A stretch of DNA of 64,000 nt, taken from positions 1,978,008 to 2,042,007 of the forward strand of contig BCJX01000005.1 of NCBI GenBank assembly GCA_001600415.1, written 5' to 3'. A program made the position numbers and the translations under genes. Position 1 is the stretch's first letter; each line of letters begins with the position of its first letter. Origin of the DNA: Pascua guehoae (Eukaryota; Basidiomycota; Tremellomycetes; Trichosporonales; Trichosporonaceae). Of this stretch, positions 31,556-44,555 are shown piece after piece. Under the pieces are notes generated by a model. The model did no database searches. It saw nothing but the letters and a program-made list of their open reading frames with translations, and was not told where the DNA came from.

Positions 31556-34500
31556 TTACACGCCCGCGCCGAGGCTCTTGCGGCTCTGGCGGCCACGTTC
31601 GCGAGCGCGGCGTGCGGCGCGTAAGAGGTTGACGAGGGCAGTCTTGAGCTTGTCCGTGCTGGGCGGCACGAGGGACCTGGCGGGTGTTAGCTGCATGCAC
31701 GCAGGCGCGGTTGGTTGCCATTCTGTAAGAGACGACGTACTCGTGGAGCTGCACGGCAAACTTCTCCTTTTCGGCCACTGGGAGCGCATTGCCTGGGATA
31801 TCCTTCAACGCCTCAGCGGCAAAGGCAATGGCGTCCTCGGGTGGACACGACGTGACAGTCGCGTACACAATCGGGGGCACCTGGTCGAAGCCGTCGTCGG
31901 GGTAGCCCTGGACCATACCAGCAAGAACGAGGGTGAGGATGCCCTTGGCATACTGCGCAAAGACGGGCTGCAGGAATGGCTTGAACTCGGCGTGCTGCAT
32001 ACGCTGTGCAAGGAGTGCGAGCGTGTCGAGGCAGACGAGCACAGTCTGTGGTGCGGGGCACAGGAGTGCCGCCAGAGTGTGCGAGACGGCGACCGGTAAG
32101 GCGGCCGACGCAATCGTCTGGTGGGGAATAGCATTGATAAAGGCCATGAAACAGTGGACATAGTCGTCCATCACTGCAGTGTTAGCGTACATATACGCAC
32201 GACACATGTAGTGCTCACCATCAGCGATCTCGATCGCAGTCTTGACCTGCAAGAGCTTGCTGAGCGAAGTCGTAATGTTCTCAAACGCGCTAGTCAGCAA
32301 CGCGGCGAGTGCCTCGCCGCCAGGTCGACGCGCAGCGTCTCCAAACTTGGTCGCAACCTTGCCCGTGATCCATAAGTACGACGCGTAGCCAGTCTGAGAA
32401 AACGAGGTGGACATGCGTTCCAGAACGGCCTGGACAACGGGTTCGAGAGCACGCTCGGGGAAGAAGGTGAGACCACGACGAAGGATGGACCCAACGCGCT
32501 CCGAGATGTAGTACAACTGTGCGTACCGGGCGAGGAGTGCGTCGAGAATCTGGTACACCGATGCCGCGGTCGGGAAGCAGGAATCAGGGACGGGATCGAG
32601 CGTGCGGATGACAGCAAGGAAGGCGTCAATCTGCTCGAGCGCGTTCCCGACGCGCTGCATGTCCGCCTTGGCTGCCTCCTGCGGTGAGCTGGCCACAACC
32701 TGCACGCGCTCAATGAGCGGCTGGCAGAACTGCTGAAGCGCTGTCGCCGCCTCGTTTGAAGGCAGAGATGTAATGACGTAGCCGATCGCCTCGCACACCT
32801 CGACCATGTCGACCTGGTCGAGCTTTTCGCCAATGGTGGTAACAAACTGGTGAAGCTGGGGCAGGAATGGGACGAGATGGCGGTTGCAGTCCTGGCACAT
32901 AAACTTCATGGCCTGTGCCGCGGCCGCGGACAGCTCCTCTTCGGCCATGTCGAAGCCTGCAGAGATGTACTGGAGCTGGAATGCGAGGTTTTGCGGATGC
33001 CGGTCAATCCACTGGGTGTAGCGGGAGATGACGAGGATGGCGGCGTAGCGGATGCGCGGGTGGTCTGGGAGCTTGGGGAGGAGCTCCATAATGTGGGGCA
33101 TCACCTCGTCGTCGTTCGGATCGACTTCGGCACCCATGGAACGCATAGAGAATAGAGGCGCCTCAATCTCCTGCCAAGACGGCGAAGGCTTGCCCATAGC
33201 TTCGATGACCATGTCATAGGAACGACGGAGACAGTTGGCGGCGCCCAGAACCTTGCAGCAGTCCTTGAGCGTATCACCCATCCGGTGGCGGAAGGTACGG
33301 AACTCGTCACGCTCCTGGGCCGTTTGCTGCTCATTATCGGCCGGGAAGCGCAAGTGGCCGATAATCGTCGTCTGGAGGTCGGTAAAGATGGCAAAGTAGG
33401 GCGCAAAGTTCTCATCACCCTCCAAGCCAGACTGCTTGTTGACAATGGTCGACAGCTGCCACCAGAACTGGAAGGTGATCGGGACAATGTCGAGGTCTGG
33501 GTACGCCGTGCACGCCATGATTGCCTGAACGAGCGGGAGCGTCTCGCGAGGGTGCATCTTGATCACGTCCCGGTAAGCCTCGCCGGCCTCGCAGAACATG
33601 CGGCAGTAGCCGCGTATCCTGTCCGGGTCGTCCTTGTACTCGTCGAGCTTTGGACGGAGGGCAATAAGGCGGGGAATGATGTGTTGAATGACGTCCATGT
33701 TGTCGTTGATCTCTTGCGACTCGTAGATCAAGTCGCAAATGACGTCGACAGCCGCATCAAACAGAGGATCGGACTCGAGGGCGTTGAACATGGCTGGGAA
33801 GAGCGGGCTCTGGGCCACAACCGATACTGGCACCTCACCGGCCTGGAGCCAGCTGCGGAGCGTCTCAAAGATAGAGGTCTGGATCTGTGTTGTGAGGCCT
33901 GGGCGTCAGCTCCGACCTCCACGGAGTGAGATGCGTACCTTCGGCCTGAATGTACATGGACAGAATGCTGATGACCTTTTCTGCAGATCCGCTAACTAAT
34001 GCGTCGTAAACGTTGGAGCCTTCTGGCTGAGAGTGCGTCAGCAGCCGATCAAGGCGGAATGAATGTTGGAGCTGTCGGGCAAGGAGGGAAGGTGTGTACT
34101 TACTGGTGATGGTAGGCGCGGGTTGAGCGACTCTTCTGCAAGCGATGCAAGGAAGCGCAAGAGGAGCACGACTGTTGCTGGGTTCTTGCCATACTGCTCA
34201 ATCATACTCTGTACCACATCGGTCCACTCGGGCATCTGGAGGGCGAGGTCGGCGAGCGCAAGGCACAGTTGTGTGAGAACTGCTTTGGAGCCGGTCGGTG
34301 CGCCGGGCTGCACTAACGGGGTAAGAGCGCCGAGGAGCGAGTCACGGAGCGATGCCAATGCGTCACGGGGAAGCTGCGCGAGATCATAAAGGATCTGTCC
34401 AAGGCGTGTCAACAATAAGGCCAACGGCGGAGGAAGGAGTCATGAACACGGACCTTTGCACGCAGCGTCTGTGCAGAAAACAGACGGCCTTCGAGCGGCG

Positions 34501-34770
34501 CATCGGCGGACGTCAGGAGCTGGTGGCATGTTTCCCATGCTTCGGTCTGCGGCAGAGGTCAGTGAATGGCAATGTCAGACCAAGGTGTAAAGCTTCTGGT
34601 TTGGCAGCAAAGCGCACGACCGATGTGAGTTGGTGGTGGAAACTGACGCTGTGTTGAAACTCTTCAAGCCATTCGTTTGCACGCTTCTTCGCGGCCGTGT
34701 CGGGGTCGTGATAGAGCGCATTGAGCGCCTGGAGAACGGTTGCAGTCGCCTGCGCCTGTTGTGTCGCCAT
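31556..34770 (-). CDS. MTR10: Nuclear import receptor, Mtr10/transportin-3 family
   Basis: Seven exons close in phase: 34770-34648, 34546-34454, 34394-34104, 34026-33939, 33898-32219, 32173-31741 and 31676-31556, giving 942 residues and a TAA stop. Yeast Mtr10 and human transportin-3 are of similar length. The N-terminus (LNALYHDPDTAAKKRANEWL, then TEAWETCHQLL) is the importin-beta N-terminal helix pair in the form typical of this subfamily. HEAT-type helical repeats cover the whole protein. The C-terminus is basic and arginine-rich (LLRAARRARERGRQ). The known role of the family is carrying SR-like RNA-binding proteins such as Npl3 into the nucleus with Ran-GTP release, and retrograde tRNA import. 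It acts in the cytoplasm and at nuclear pores. The large internal exon of 1680 nt has no intron. No frame problems are seen. Confidence 0.9.
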
Positions 34771-37700
34771 GCCGCGGTGTGAGGCGGGGAGAGACTGAAG
34801 GGGGGGGTTGTGTGTGGTTGAGGACGCTGCACTCAAAAGTGTGATGTTTTGCAATGACGGTGAGCGAGCTGCAACTGACAGCGACGACCGACAGGGCTGC
34901 ACACCTGCCAGCCTGCCAGCCCTCGCTTGCACGCTTGTCGACCCTGTCCACCATGTTCCGTCCATCCAGCCTGCCAGCAACCCCACTCCACCCCGCATTA
35001 CGCAATCTATCAAGATGAGTAGGCTCGCATCCAAAAAAATAAGATAGGCATGCTAGGTCATATGGCCGCCTTGAATATCGCGATGTTGCGACGGAAACAA
35101 GTTCCACGTGATTTCTCCGTGGCCTCAAAAAGTGGAGATTGGCATTCTGTCCGTCAGAACTTGTGGGGATGGTGCTTCCTCTTTAAGTGGCGTACCGCCG
35201 AGCGCCACTTACAGCTTGCTCCGCCAGGGCGGCCAGTAGTGCATGCAGCGCATGCAGTGCGGCCGAGACAAGAGGCAGTGCGGCGTATGGCGGCAGAGAG
35301 CGGCAAGCCACTGGACCACGATGGGACCCCCGGTTCACGTGTGCTCGGGGGCCCTGGGCCACTTGTTTCTCCTGTTGCGCATGCTGGGCGGGTTGGCAAA
35401 TCTCTGGCCTTTGGGGCCAAGGCTGCCAAGTGGGGCTAGATCTTGGGCAAACGGCGAAAGGAGTCAGTCAAGTGGGCATGTGGGCAGGGCTAAAAAGCTT
35501 GTCCCTGTCCCAAGGCATGCTGGTGGCATGGTGGCATCTCACTTTCGGCCATACATAGATAGTCGGGCGATTGAGCGAATGGATAGGACATATGCCACAA
35601 GAGATGGTGGTTGATGTGGACAAGAGCAGCAGCAAGCTCTCGGCCATTGAGCGGGCCAATGGGCCGGAGAAATCCCGGAAAGGCACGGGGCCCAAGGCGA
35701 GAAATGGTTATCATTAACGGCCCGTAGCACGTCAGTATTCGGTGCGACCTTGCGACAGACTGGGAGGCAGCTGGCAGCTGGCAGCTGGGCAGGCAGCCGC
35801 TGGCGCGCTGGCAGACAGGGACGAGGGACCAGACTGAAATTTTTGGAGATGCCAATCTCGCTTTCTTTCAAGTCTGGGCGCCAAGCCCCTAGTAGCCAGC
35901 CCGTGAGACGCGGACCTTGCCTTGAGAGTGCGGGGCAACTGACAACAAAGGGCTCCAGAGGGCAGGTCGCTAGGTCGCTGCCCAGCACGGGCAACTCGGC
36001 GCTGGTCACAGACAACAAAGACTTGCCATTCGCAAGCGACATCTCACTCGTGCCTTTTGTGGGAGCGTGCAGGGGGGAGGCCACAGGCCACAGGGTGCGC
36101 AATGGAGCGAGGCGAGGGGGTCGGCGTGTTTGATAAGCAAGCGAGAGGAGGGGTTGGTGGGGATGCGACAACAAGACGCAACATTAGCTGGGTGCCAATA
36201 ATGCATGGATCCCGCCATCCAGTGGTCACATGATGTTGCATGTTGCTCGGTTCACGCCCACGGTGCATTCAGTAGCACTGTAGCTAGTCGTAAGTAGCTT
36301 GTGCTGTGCTCGTGGACACACGACTGTGGCCCCGCTTGGACGGCGGCGGCAACTTGGGGCGAGGGCGGCCGGTGACTATGGTCGGTCACTAAAGCTTACA
36401 AACGTACTTTTGGATGGCAAAATTATTTCAATGTACCCAGCGTGGTCAGCACGGCCAGCATTCAGGTCTGGAAGAGCAACGTCTATGGATGCAAGGAAGA
36501 CGCATGGTACCACCTTTTTACGCCACCTGGGTCCTGCGTACGCCACTACGCCACCCGCTTGATTACCTGTCCTGTATTCTGGGTCGCTGCGGTGCAGTGC
36601 CCCTCCCATGGCCCGTGTGGCCCGTGTGGCCCGTGGGAGTGGGTGGGATGAGGTGACCTGTTCTTTTGGACGCCTTGGCTTGCATGGCTGATTTGCCCCT
36701 GGGATATCCTGGATGGCATGGATGACTCGGCGACGTGAATATACGCGTGCCCATGCCGCATGAGGCCCCGAGGCCCCGCGAACGCTCCGAAAAAAAACAT
36801 GGCCAGCCCATCCGCCCAGCCGCCCAGCCCATGCAGCCCACCGACGCAAAAAAAAGTAGACAGGACTCATTTGCACCCACGGCCCACGGGCGGCGGCAGA
36901 GAAACCCACCCCCGCCCACGAGCTTCGCTAGCTACGACACGAGTGTGGTGCCTGCCTTGCGCGGCCTTGCGTCGGTTGCCGTGCGTGTGTCTGTCTCCTT
37001 TTGTCAAAAGTCACCNNNNNNNNNNNNNNNNNNNNNNNNNNNNNNNNNNNNNNNNNNNNNNNNNNNNNNNNNNNNNNNNNNNNNNNNNNNNNNNNNNNNN
37101 NNNNNNNNNNNNNNNNNNNNNNNNNNNNNNNNNNNNNNNNNNNNNNNNNNNNNNNNNNNNNNNNNNNNNNNNNNNNNNNNNNNNNNNNNNNNNNNNNNNN
37201 NNNNNNNNNNNNNNNNNNNNNNNNNNNNNNNNNNNNNNNNNNNNNNNNNNNNNNNNNNNNNNNNNNNNNNNNNNNNNNNNNNNNNNNNNNNNNNNNNNNN
37301 NNNNNNNNNNNNNNNNNNNNNNNNNNNNNNNNNNNNNNNNNNNNNNNNNNNNNNNNNNNNNNNNNNNNNNNNNNNNNNNNNNNNNNNNNNNNNNNNNNNN
37401 NNNNNNNNNNNNNNNNNNNNNNNNNNNNNNNNNNNNNNNNNNNNNNNNNNNNNNNNNNNNNNNNNNNNNNNNNNNNNNNNNNNNNNNNNNNNNNNNNNNN
37501 NNNNNNNNNNNNNNNNNNNNNNNNNNNNNNNNNNNNNNNNNNNNNNNNNNNNNNNNNNNNNNNNNNNNNNNNNNNNNNNNNNNNNNNNNNNNNNNNNNNN
37601 NNNNNNNNNNNNNNNNNNNNNNNNNNNNNNNNNNNNNNNNNNNNNNNNNNNNNNNNNNNNNNNNNNNNNNNNNNNNNNNNNNNNNNNNNNNNNNNNNNNN

Positions 37701-38156
37701 NNNNNNNNNNNNNNNNNNNNNNNNNNNNNNNNNNNNNNNNNNNNNNNNNNNNNNNNNNNNNNNNNNNNNNNNNNNNNNNNNNNNCCCCCCCCCCCACCCA
37801 CGGCATTCCTCCATTCCTCCGTCACCAGGAATCATCCACCACTGTCAAGACGTGATCCGTCGTCGGCCCTTGTTACATCGCCTCGACTTATCTGTGCGAC
37901 ACTCACCGTCTCTCGCACTCAGGACTTGGCGCTTGTCCAACTCGCAGTCACGTTGCTCGCCTCGCCTGCAAGCCACGCACACCTGAAATAGGCTTATCAT
38001 TGATCAGTAATAGTCTCCCCTCAGTGCAGCTGTCAATCAACACCTTCCCTCCCCGAGACGGTTTCAACAACCCCGAGCAACACTCGATCCCCTTCTCTCT
38101 CTGTCTCTCTCACACTCCCACGACGCCCAACACTATCCCCAGCTAGACATTCAACC
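34771..38156. other. Long upstream region of the CreA/Mig1-type gene, with assembly gap
   Basis: About 3.4 kb lies between divergent genes. It is interrupted by 769 unknown bases. Open frames here (for example 35187-35614 and 36376-36909) overlap each other on both strands and look like GC-rich noise. The part directly before the ATG (38040-38156) is C/T-rich with CTCTCTCTGTCTCTCT runs, a leader type seen before other genes in this window. A gene hidden in the gap cannot be excluded. Confidence 0.5.
37016..37784. other. Assembly gap, 769 N
   Basis: A run of N bounded by AAAGTCACC on the left and 11 C on the right. The poly-C edge suggests that sequencing failed at a homopolymer or structured GC-rich stretch. 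Confidence 0.99.
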
Positions 38157-40432
38157 ATGTCGCAAACACCAAACAACATGGGCTCTGCGGACGGCAACTC
38201 GTCGGAGAACCCTCTGGCATCTCTACCAACCCCGGTCCCCGACCCTATCACTGGTCGACTGGACCCAAACGACCCAGCGGTCAAGGCCCTTACTGATGCG
38301 GCCCTCAACATGGATAAGAGCAAGATTCCTCGGCCGTACAAGTGCCCGCTGTGCGACCGTGCATTCTACCGTCTGGAGCACCAGGTGAGTGGAGGCTCCG
38401 CGATACGACAGAGTCCTTGATTGCTCCGTTGTACTCCGAAACGCCGAACGCAGCTCGCTGACCATACTTTTCTCAGACCCGCCACATCCGTACGCACACT
38501 GGTGAAAAGCCCCATGCCTGCACCCACCCAGGCTGCGACAAGCGCTTCTCTCGTTCCGACGAGTTGACGCGCCATGCGCGCATCCACTTGCCCCCGGCCT
38601 CGGAGAATGGCAGCAAGGGTAAGGCAAGGCTTGACGACGATGAACGCGTAAGTTGTGTGTGGCGACTTTCACGCAAAGCTAATTCATTTCCCCAGCACGA
38701 TGAGGAGCGCCGCGGCCTTCCCCACCTTGGCCCATCATACGGCGGCATGGACTTTGACCGCCCAGATTATGCGGCTGCCAACCCGTACCTTCCCCCGCTC
38801 CCCATGGGCAATGGCGGTTCGGGAATGAACGACATTTCGGCTCTGGCCGCGGCCGCGTCAGACCAGCTGTACGAGCTTGAGCGCCACGAGGCGTTCCGTC
38901 GTGCCGAATATGAGCTTCGCCACCGGCAGATTGCGGCTGGTGCTGGCCGCAGCAAGAGCAACGGCGGCAGCCCAGCGGCCAGCAGCGCCCCGCCGTCCAA
39001 CATGGGGGGTGCGTACGGATTCTCTAGCGAGCGGGAGCGTTTCACCCAGGGGGCACCGGCTACCCCAGCCGGGGGTCAGGTTGTGTTCCCCATCTCGGCT
39101 CCCCAGCCTGCGACTGCCAACCACCCCGCAGTCCCCGCGGGTACCCTTGCGGACCCCACGTATCTGGTGCCGCCGTCGTGCTGTCACGAAGAGTGCCACA
39201 AGAGCTACCGCAAGCGCCTCAAGGTTGCGCGCCAGACTGCCGCGTGCCCCAACTGCCTTGGCGGCCACAACATGGGCGGCCACAGCACCCACAGTGCTGG
39301 CGGTGCCGGGCACGGCCCCGGTGGCAATAATGACCACCACTCGAGCAGCAACGGGAGCACGCCCAAGGAGCGTTCCAACCTAGGATCGTCAGAGGACCTG
39401 AACAAGCTCGGCGGCGGTGCCCCGGCTGGCAACACGTACCACCTCCACCACGCCAACCTGCAGCAGCAGTTAACACGTCTGCAGCAGCAGCACTCGATGT
39501 CGATTCCCAAGCCGCGCCCGACGCACCACACCAAGGGCCCGCTTCACCACCACATGAACCCCTACCCGGTCAACATGCACCAGCACCGCTCGTTGGCGCC
39601 GTCGGCCGATGTCTCGCGCGCTGCGAGCCCTGTAGACAGTGACAGCTCTGACGAAGAAATGACCGCTGTCCACCCCCTCGAGTTTGCTGCGGCGAGCCCC
39701 GTGCTGGCAAGCATGCGCGGTATGAGCCTATTCCCCGGCCGTCACGCCGTCACGGCACCCGTGTCGGCGGCTGGCAGCCCGGTCGTGTCGCGCGCGCCGA
39801 GCCCCGTCGAGGGACACAGTGCGTCGTCTGGAAGGCACGGCACCGGTTCCCACACGACCCGTGACGCCAAGAACCGGTCACATCCTTACAGCATTCACTC
39901 GCACCACAGCCAGCACCACGGCAGCCATGGTTCGATGCCCAACTCGCCCCTTGTCTCGGCCACCAAATCGCGCATGTCACCTCCAAAGCTCCCCGAGTAC
40001 CACGGACACAAGTCGGTAGAGGAGATTCTCAACTCTGCCGTGATTCCCCCGCCACCCCCGCAAAGCGACCGCACATTACCGCCACCGACGATGCCATCCA
40101 ACTACCACTCTGCGTCGGCACACCAGAGCCCCAACGGCTCGCGTTCCAGCTCGCCCGTGCACCACCTGCCAAATCACCACTCGCACCAACAGCACTCGCA
40201 GCTCGCCCACTCTGTGCGCGCCGCGTTTGGCATGACTCCCATGTTCCGGGGGTCCGAGACGCCGTCGACGACGACTACCAACCCTTCTCCAAAGAGCGTC
40301 GTGGGCCCCTCGTCACCGCTCCTCAAGTTGCCGCCCCTGGGGATGGGCAACTCGGACGTCAAGCCGTCGCTTCCGAGCTTTAGCCGGGGTCCCAGCCCCG
40401 TGCACTTGATGGCGCTTGATGGACAGGCGTGA
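38157..40432 (+). CDS. MIG1: CreA/Mig1-type C2H2 carbon catabolite repressor
   Basis: Three exons, 38157-38384, 38477-38647 and 38696-40432, close in phase and give 711 residues. Two adjacent C2H2 fingers (about residues 61-115) read [21 protein letters not shown] and, after [26 protein letters not shown]. These carry the recognition residues of CreA/Mig1, which bind GC-rich SYGGRG sites and repress genes for alternative carbon sources when glucose is present. Intron 1 splits finger 1 directly after EHQ. Downstream, the protein is low-complexity, rich in Ser, Pro, His and Gly. A cysteine-rich segment near residues 294-322 ([19 protein letters not shown], then CPNC) could hold another metal. 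Nuclear. Family assignment is firm; orthology to one named gene is inferred. The leader and promoter are interrupted by the assembly gap. Confidence 0.92.
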
Positions 40433-43400
40433 CGTGCGACACACGGTCAGACATAACCGCTGGCACGTGCGACATGAGGTGGCGTAAGAGCGAGCCGTGT
40501 GGGGCTCGAGCGGAGAGGCGCGGATGATGCGCAGGGGTTGAGGGCATGTACATGGACCATTGGCCGAGGACTGGAGAGCCAAGAGTCAACAACCCAAACC
40601 AAGAGCTGGCATGTAGGCCAGCTCTGCGACTGATAGAGTGCTTGGATACTTCTCCTTTCATGAATAGATGTGTATACGATCAGCGGCGCGCCACGGGAAT
40701 GGTCTTGTCAGTGTTTGCATACGTAGGCTGGTGTACTGGTGTGTAGCGCGCGCGTGCATGCGTGGCAGTCGTACGAGGCGTTGCTCGACGTTTAGCTACC
40801 ATGGCCCATCGGCAACATTGTGGGCTCCACGCCGACTGTGCGGCACTGGCAGTCGACAAGCATGGGGCCAAAACCTGCGCCGCACGGGGCCGAAAAGGTC
40901 TCGACTCGAAAGAAAAAAAATTGTTGTGCATAAACACGCCATCGGCACCCGCGGCGCGCGGCGCCCGGTACGTGGCGTTTCGTGACAGCCCCTGTAGCAT
41001 GCAGCGTGGAGCCCACCCCACTGCCGCCGGCGTCCGGACGCGCGGACGCGCGGACGACGGCGGCCTCGACGCGGGGCCAGCAACCTGGCGTAAGCGTCCA
41101 AGCGTCCAGGCCAAGACCAGGGGTGACCAAGCGTCCACAGCAAAGTCTTGGCCAAGCATGAGGGGGCGGCAGGCGAGTTGAGCGAGCCAGCGACAAAGGA
41201 GCTAGGAGCGAAGAGCGAGCCAGCGACGAGCGAGCGCGGCATCGCATGGCCGATAAGCCCGTCGTATCGTCTAGAGTGTACGAGTGGCCACCCACGCCCC
41301 ACTTCCGAGCGCCCCATGGCCCCCCGGCCGCCACTGACTCTGAAAATGGAATCTAGGGCTGAACATTTTTTCTCTCCAGCAATAATAACATTTGCACGCG
41401 TCGCACGTCGCACGCTAGCGTCATTCGGTACCTAGTACCTAGGAGTACAGGAGGGCAGCCAGGGCGATCGGGCGTGGTCGGTCCGTGGGTACCGCGCCTC
41501 CGGGAATGTCGGAGGCGTGTGGGTGGTGGGAGTGGCGGATGGGCACGTGTGTGGCACCGTTTTCGGTGACGTGGCCCGTGGGGCTGCGCTGGTGGTGGTC
41601 GATTTTGGTGACTGTGCGTTGGGCCCAGAGTTGGAGGCGAATAGTGGGTTGCTTGTGCGGCGTTGATGTTGGAATGGAATAGAGCTCTGAATCGCACAGT
41701 TGAATTCGGGCCCATTGGTTGGCGTATTCCTCGCTGTATTGTATTGTTCTGACACAATCATTGTTCCCAAACCATGGTCATGGGGCAATGCGTGAGGCCT
41801 TGTAGGGACGGCCCCGTTTCTAGTAGAGAATAGACACCGGCCTGGAAAGGTGTCAATACTCTGAGTTGTTTACTTTGTCACATTGCCCCAAATGGACGAG
41901 TGGCCATGAATGCCACGTCTTGGATGTATCGTCCCCCTGTGCCTCTTGTCAAGCAGGATCCCTTCTCTGCACCTCGTACACTCTCTGTTCATCATGCTGA
42001 CAACCTGTCGATCGCAGTCCATGCGTGCCAGTGCCACTTGCCACAAGCTTGTCCCCGTTGCGGGGCCAGAGCCAATCGGGGCAACCGTTCGGGAGTGAAA
42101 AACAAGTCACACGCGGTCACACGCGGGAGCATGTCCCGCGTTGCATGTCAGGGCAATCGAGTACATTTTCCCACTGCAGTCCCGTTACCCACGCACGTGT
42201 AGATTTCAACACAGAAACCAGTCGGGGTCGGAAAGCCACGGTGGACTGTGGCATTCCAAGGACATGTGCCGTCTGCGATGGGCATGGACTGCGCGACAAC
42301 GTGCAGACGGACAAGATGTGGGTGGGCAGGAGCGCAAGAGTCCAAGGACGCAACGGCCACGTGCACTGCCTTTGCCATCTTGCGATCTTGCGAATCTGTG
42401 GCCTGTGGTAAGCCCTCCATCTCCCATCTCCCATCTCGAGGGGTCATCCATCTCGGAGGGGTAATCTGTTTTGGCAAAGTCTCGTGTCTCATCGTATTTA
42501 GTAGTCCCGAGATTAACCCGCAACCTCCAACCTGGCGCCTGGGACACGTTTGCGGCGGACCAAGCGCACCAGCGCACAGCAAGCGGCCACTACCACCATC
42601 TGGTCGTCTAGCGGTCCGTCCCGCACAGCAGACTAGGCTGAGCTTTTGGTTGCATTTCCGAATACGAGACACCGCCTCTTCGATCTTCACGACGTCGACA
42701 CGCTACCCCCATCCCAGCCGCCATAGTCGCCCCTCCACAACGAGTCTGCCGGCTATATCCCCGCCAAAGTAGCTCGGCCGAGGTCGTGAGATCGTGAGGA
42801 GCGATAAACAAGCTGCCCGTGGATCGTCGCGGGACACGTTCCGGCGCCACTGTTCGCCAACCTCGCCTCGCTCGCCTTGTTCGAAACAGCCCAGCGGCGC
42901 GCACAGATGTGGCTTTTGCGCCCCAACGTCGGGTATGGCGGATACAACTGGAACAGATACGGCACTGATTGCAGAGATAGGAAATACTCTCCCTCCACAC
43001 CGCACGGCGTCGTGGGCATGATTCGCCCCCGCCCCCGGACGCCCACGGCCATGGCACAGGCACATACCTCACGGCACATACCTCGTCGCAGACATCCCAA
43101 CCGCACAGGTCGCAATCGCATGGCCGCAGCGCCAACCGGTTCCTCGCAGTGCTCATGATCATCAGGCCAAGACCGGCCCAGGCCACAGTCACCGTCTCCA
43201 CCTCTCCGAACTGGGGATGGGCTCGCTGCCACCCCGATCCCGATCCGCTCCGCCCCCGGTCTCTCCCGCCGCGGCTGTGCAAGCAAACCCCGCCCGGATC
43301 TGGATCCCCCCCTCGGTCTGGAGAGGCCGAACGAAGAACAACGACGAGTTTGACGAATCTGCATGCCATGCCAAGACACAAGACAAAACGACACACACAC

Positions 43401-43714
43401 ATGTTCCCCGTTGCGGCCCAGGAACCCCGAGTGGCGTGCTGATCACGCCACTGCGGGTCCACTCTCCGTGCCCACGCCGTTCCTAGCACTGCCCGGGCTT
43501 CGCACGGGGTGCTTGATGAGTCCAGATCGACGACGAGATGGAGGGGGGCGTGCTCTGGCGTGCTCTGGCCCTCCGACAATGTCGGGGTGACAATGGAGGT
43601 GGGACACGGTGGTGTTCCCTGATGTTTGTGGAGAGGTCGGGTCGGGGTCGGGTGTGGGTGGCTGAGTGTCTGACGTGCCTCGGTGCTCGGACGTGGGTTG
43701 TTTGGGTGAAGGCG

Positions 43715-43752
43715 AGGTCCTAAGTCGTAGGTCCTAGGTCCTAGGTCCTAGG
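43715..43752. repeat. Short TAGGTCC tandem array
   Basis: Four to five units of TAGGTCC, the first ones degenerate (GGTCCTAAGTCG), in intergenic DNA. Confidence 0.85.
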
Positions 43753-44332
43753 TGCTCGGTCGTGCTCAGCACCCCGCAACGCCATCGTCAAACTGGACTT
43801 TCCGCAGGTCAGGCGTTTGCCAACTCACAGTGTGGCGGCCCGCGTCTGAATGTGTGCATGGGCACACACCGTTGCCAGGTATGTCAGTGGTCGCGGGTCC
43901 ACGAACGCGTACACCGCGCTGCAACCCACGAACACGACAGGAACGTGAGTGCGCTACGTCACTCTCACTTCCACCCACCGTGTTGTGCCGAAGTACACCA
44001 GAGCTTCCGTGCTATGCCGTGCTGAGCCCAAGTATCGACCTCCAGCCAGACATAAATGTCGACTCGGTGCTGCCGTGACCGATGGGCCGCGAGACTGTTG
44101 TTTGAACTAGGAGTGGGGTTTATCTCGAGAGCTCGGGATGGGCCTCAGAAGGTAGAGTTACTGTTGCGATACTCACACGGCTGAGGAGTAGTGTCCTTTG
44201 TCCGTTGGTATAAGTTGGATGGACAAAACATGCTGAGGTTTGTTCAATGGTGATGTGCCATATTGTGCCATTTTGCCATGTGCCACATTGTTGCGCCCCT
44301 TTGGAGGGTGTCGATGACGGATGCACAGTCAA

Positions 44333-44520
44333 CCTTCCTTCCTTCCTCACCCCTTTCCTTCCTTCCTTCTTTCCTTCTCTTTCCTTCCTTCCTCTCCCTC
44401 CTCCCTCTCCTTTCCTTTCCTTTCAATCCTTTCGCCTCTTTCATTCTCCATTCGACTTCTCTCTCCTTCTTTCGTTCTCTTACACACCCTCTTCCTTCAC
44501 ACGCTCTTCGCGCCCTTCCC
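44333..44520 (+). promoter_or_regulatory. Long C/T-rich tract upstream of F-box-like gene
   Basis: About 190 bases of almost pure pyrimidine (CTTCCTTCCT and CCTTTCCTTTCC runs) end some 40 bases before the likely ATG. CT-rich stretches are common core-promoter or transcription-start elements in fungi. It is also a low-complexity repeat. Confidence 0.6.
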
Positions 44521-44555
44521 CCCTCTTCATCACTCCTAGTCCATCAGCGCCCAAG

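Larger units (their letters stand above)
40433..44555. other. Gene-poor stretch
   Basis: About 4.1 kb without a gene I can support. Frames up to 323 codons on the minus strand (42608-43579) overlap equally long plus-strand frames and have no splice pattern or domain. Local repeats include CGCGGACG words near 41030-41060, GCGTCCAAGCGTCC near 41091, GCGAGCCAGCGA twice near 41185-41225, and a TAGGTCC array near 43720. The last 220 bases are a pyrimidine tract before the next gene. Confidence 0.5.

Noticed and set aside
33285..33929. 214-codon plus-strand frame
   Set aside because: It is antisense to the large MTR10 exon, and the sense strand is clearly coding.
36735..37991. Frames of up to 418 codons across the N run
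   Set aside because: They are open only because the gap contains no stop codons.
42608..43579. 323-codon minus-strand frame
   Set aside because: Overlapping frames of 215 and 120 codons exist on the same strand and more on the other. There is no domain, signal peptide or intron pattern, and composition matches the surrounding intergenic DNA.
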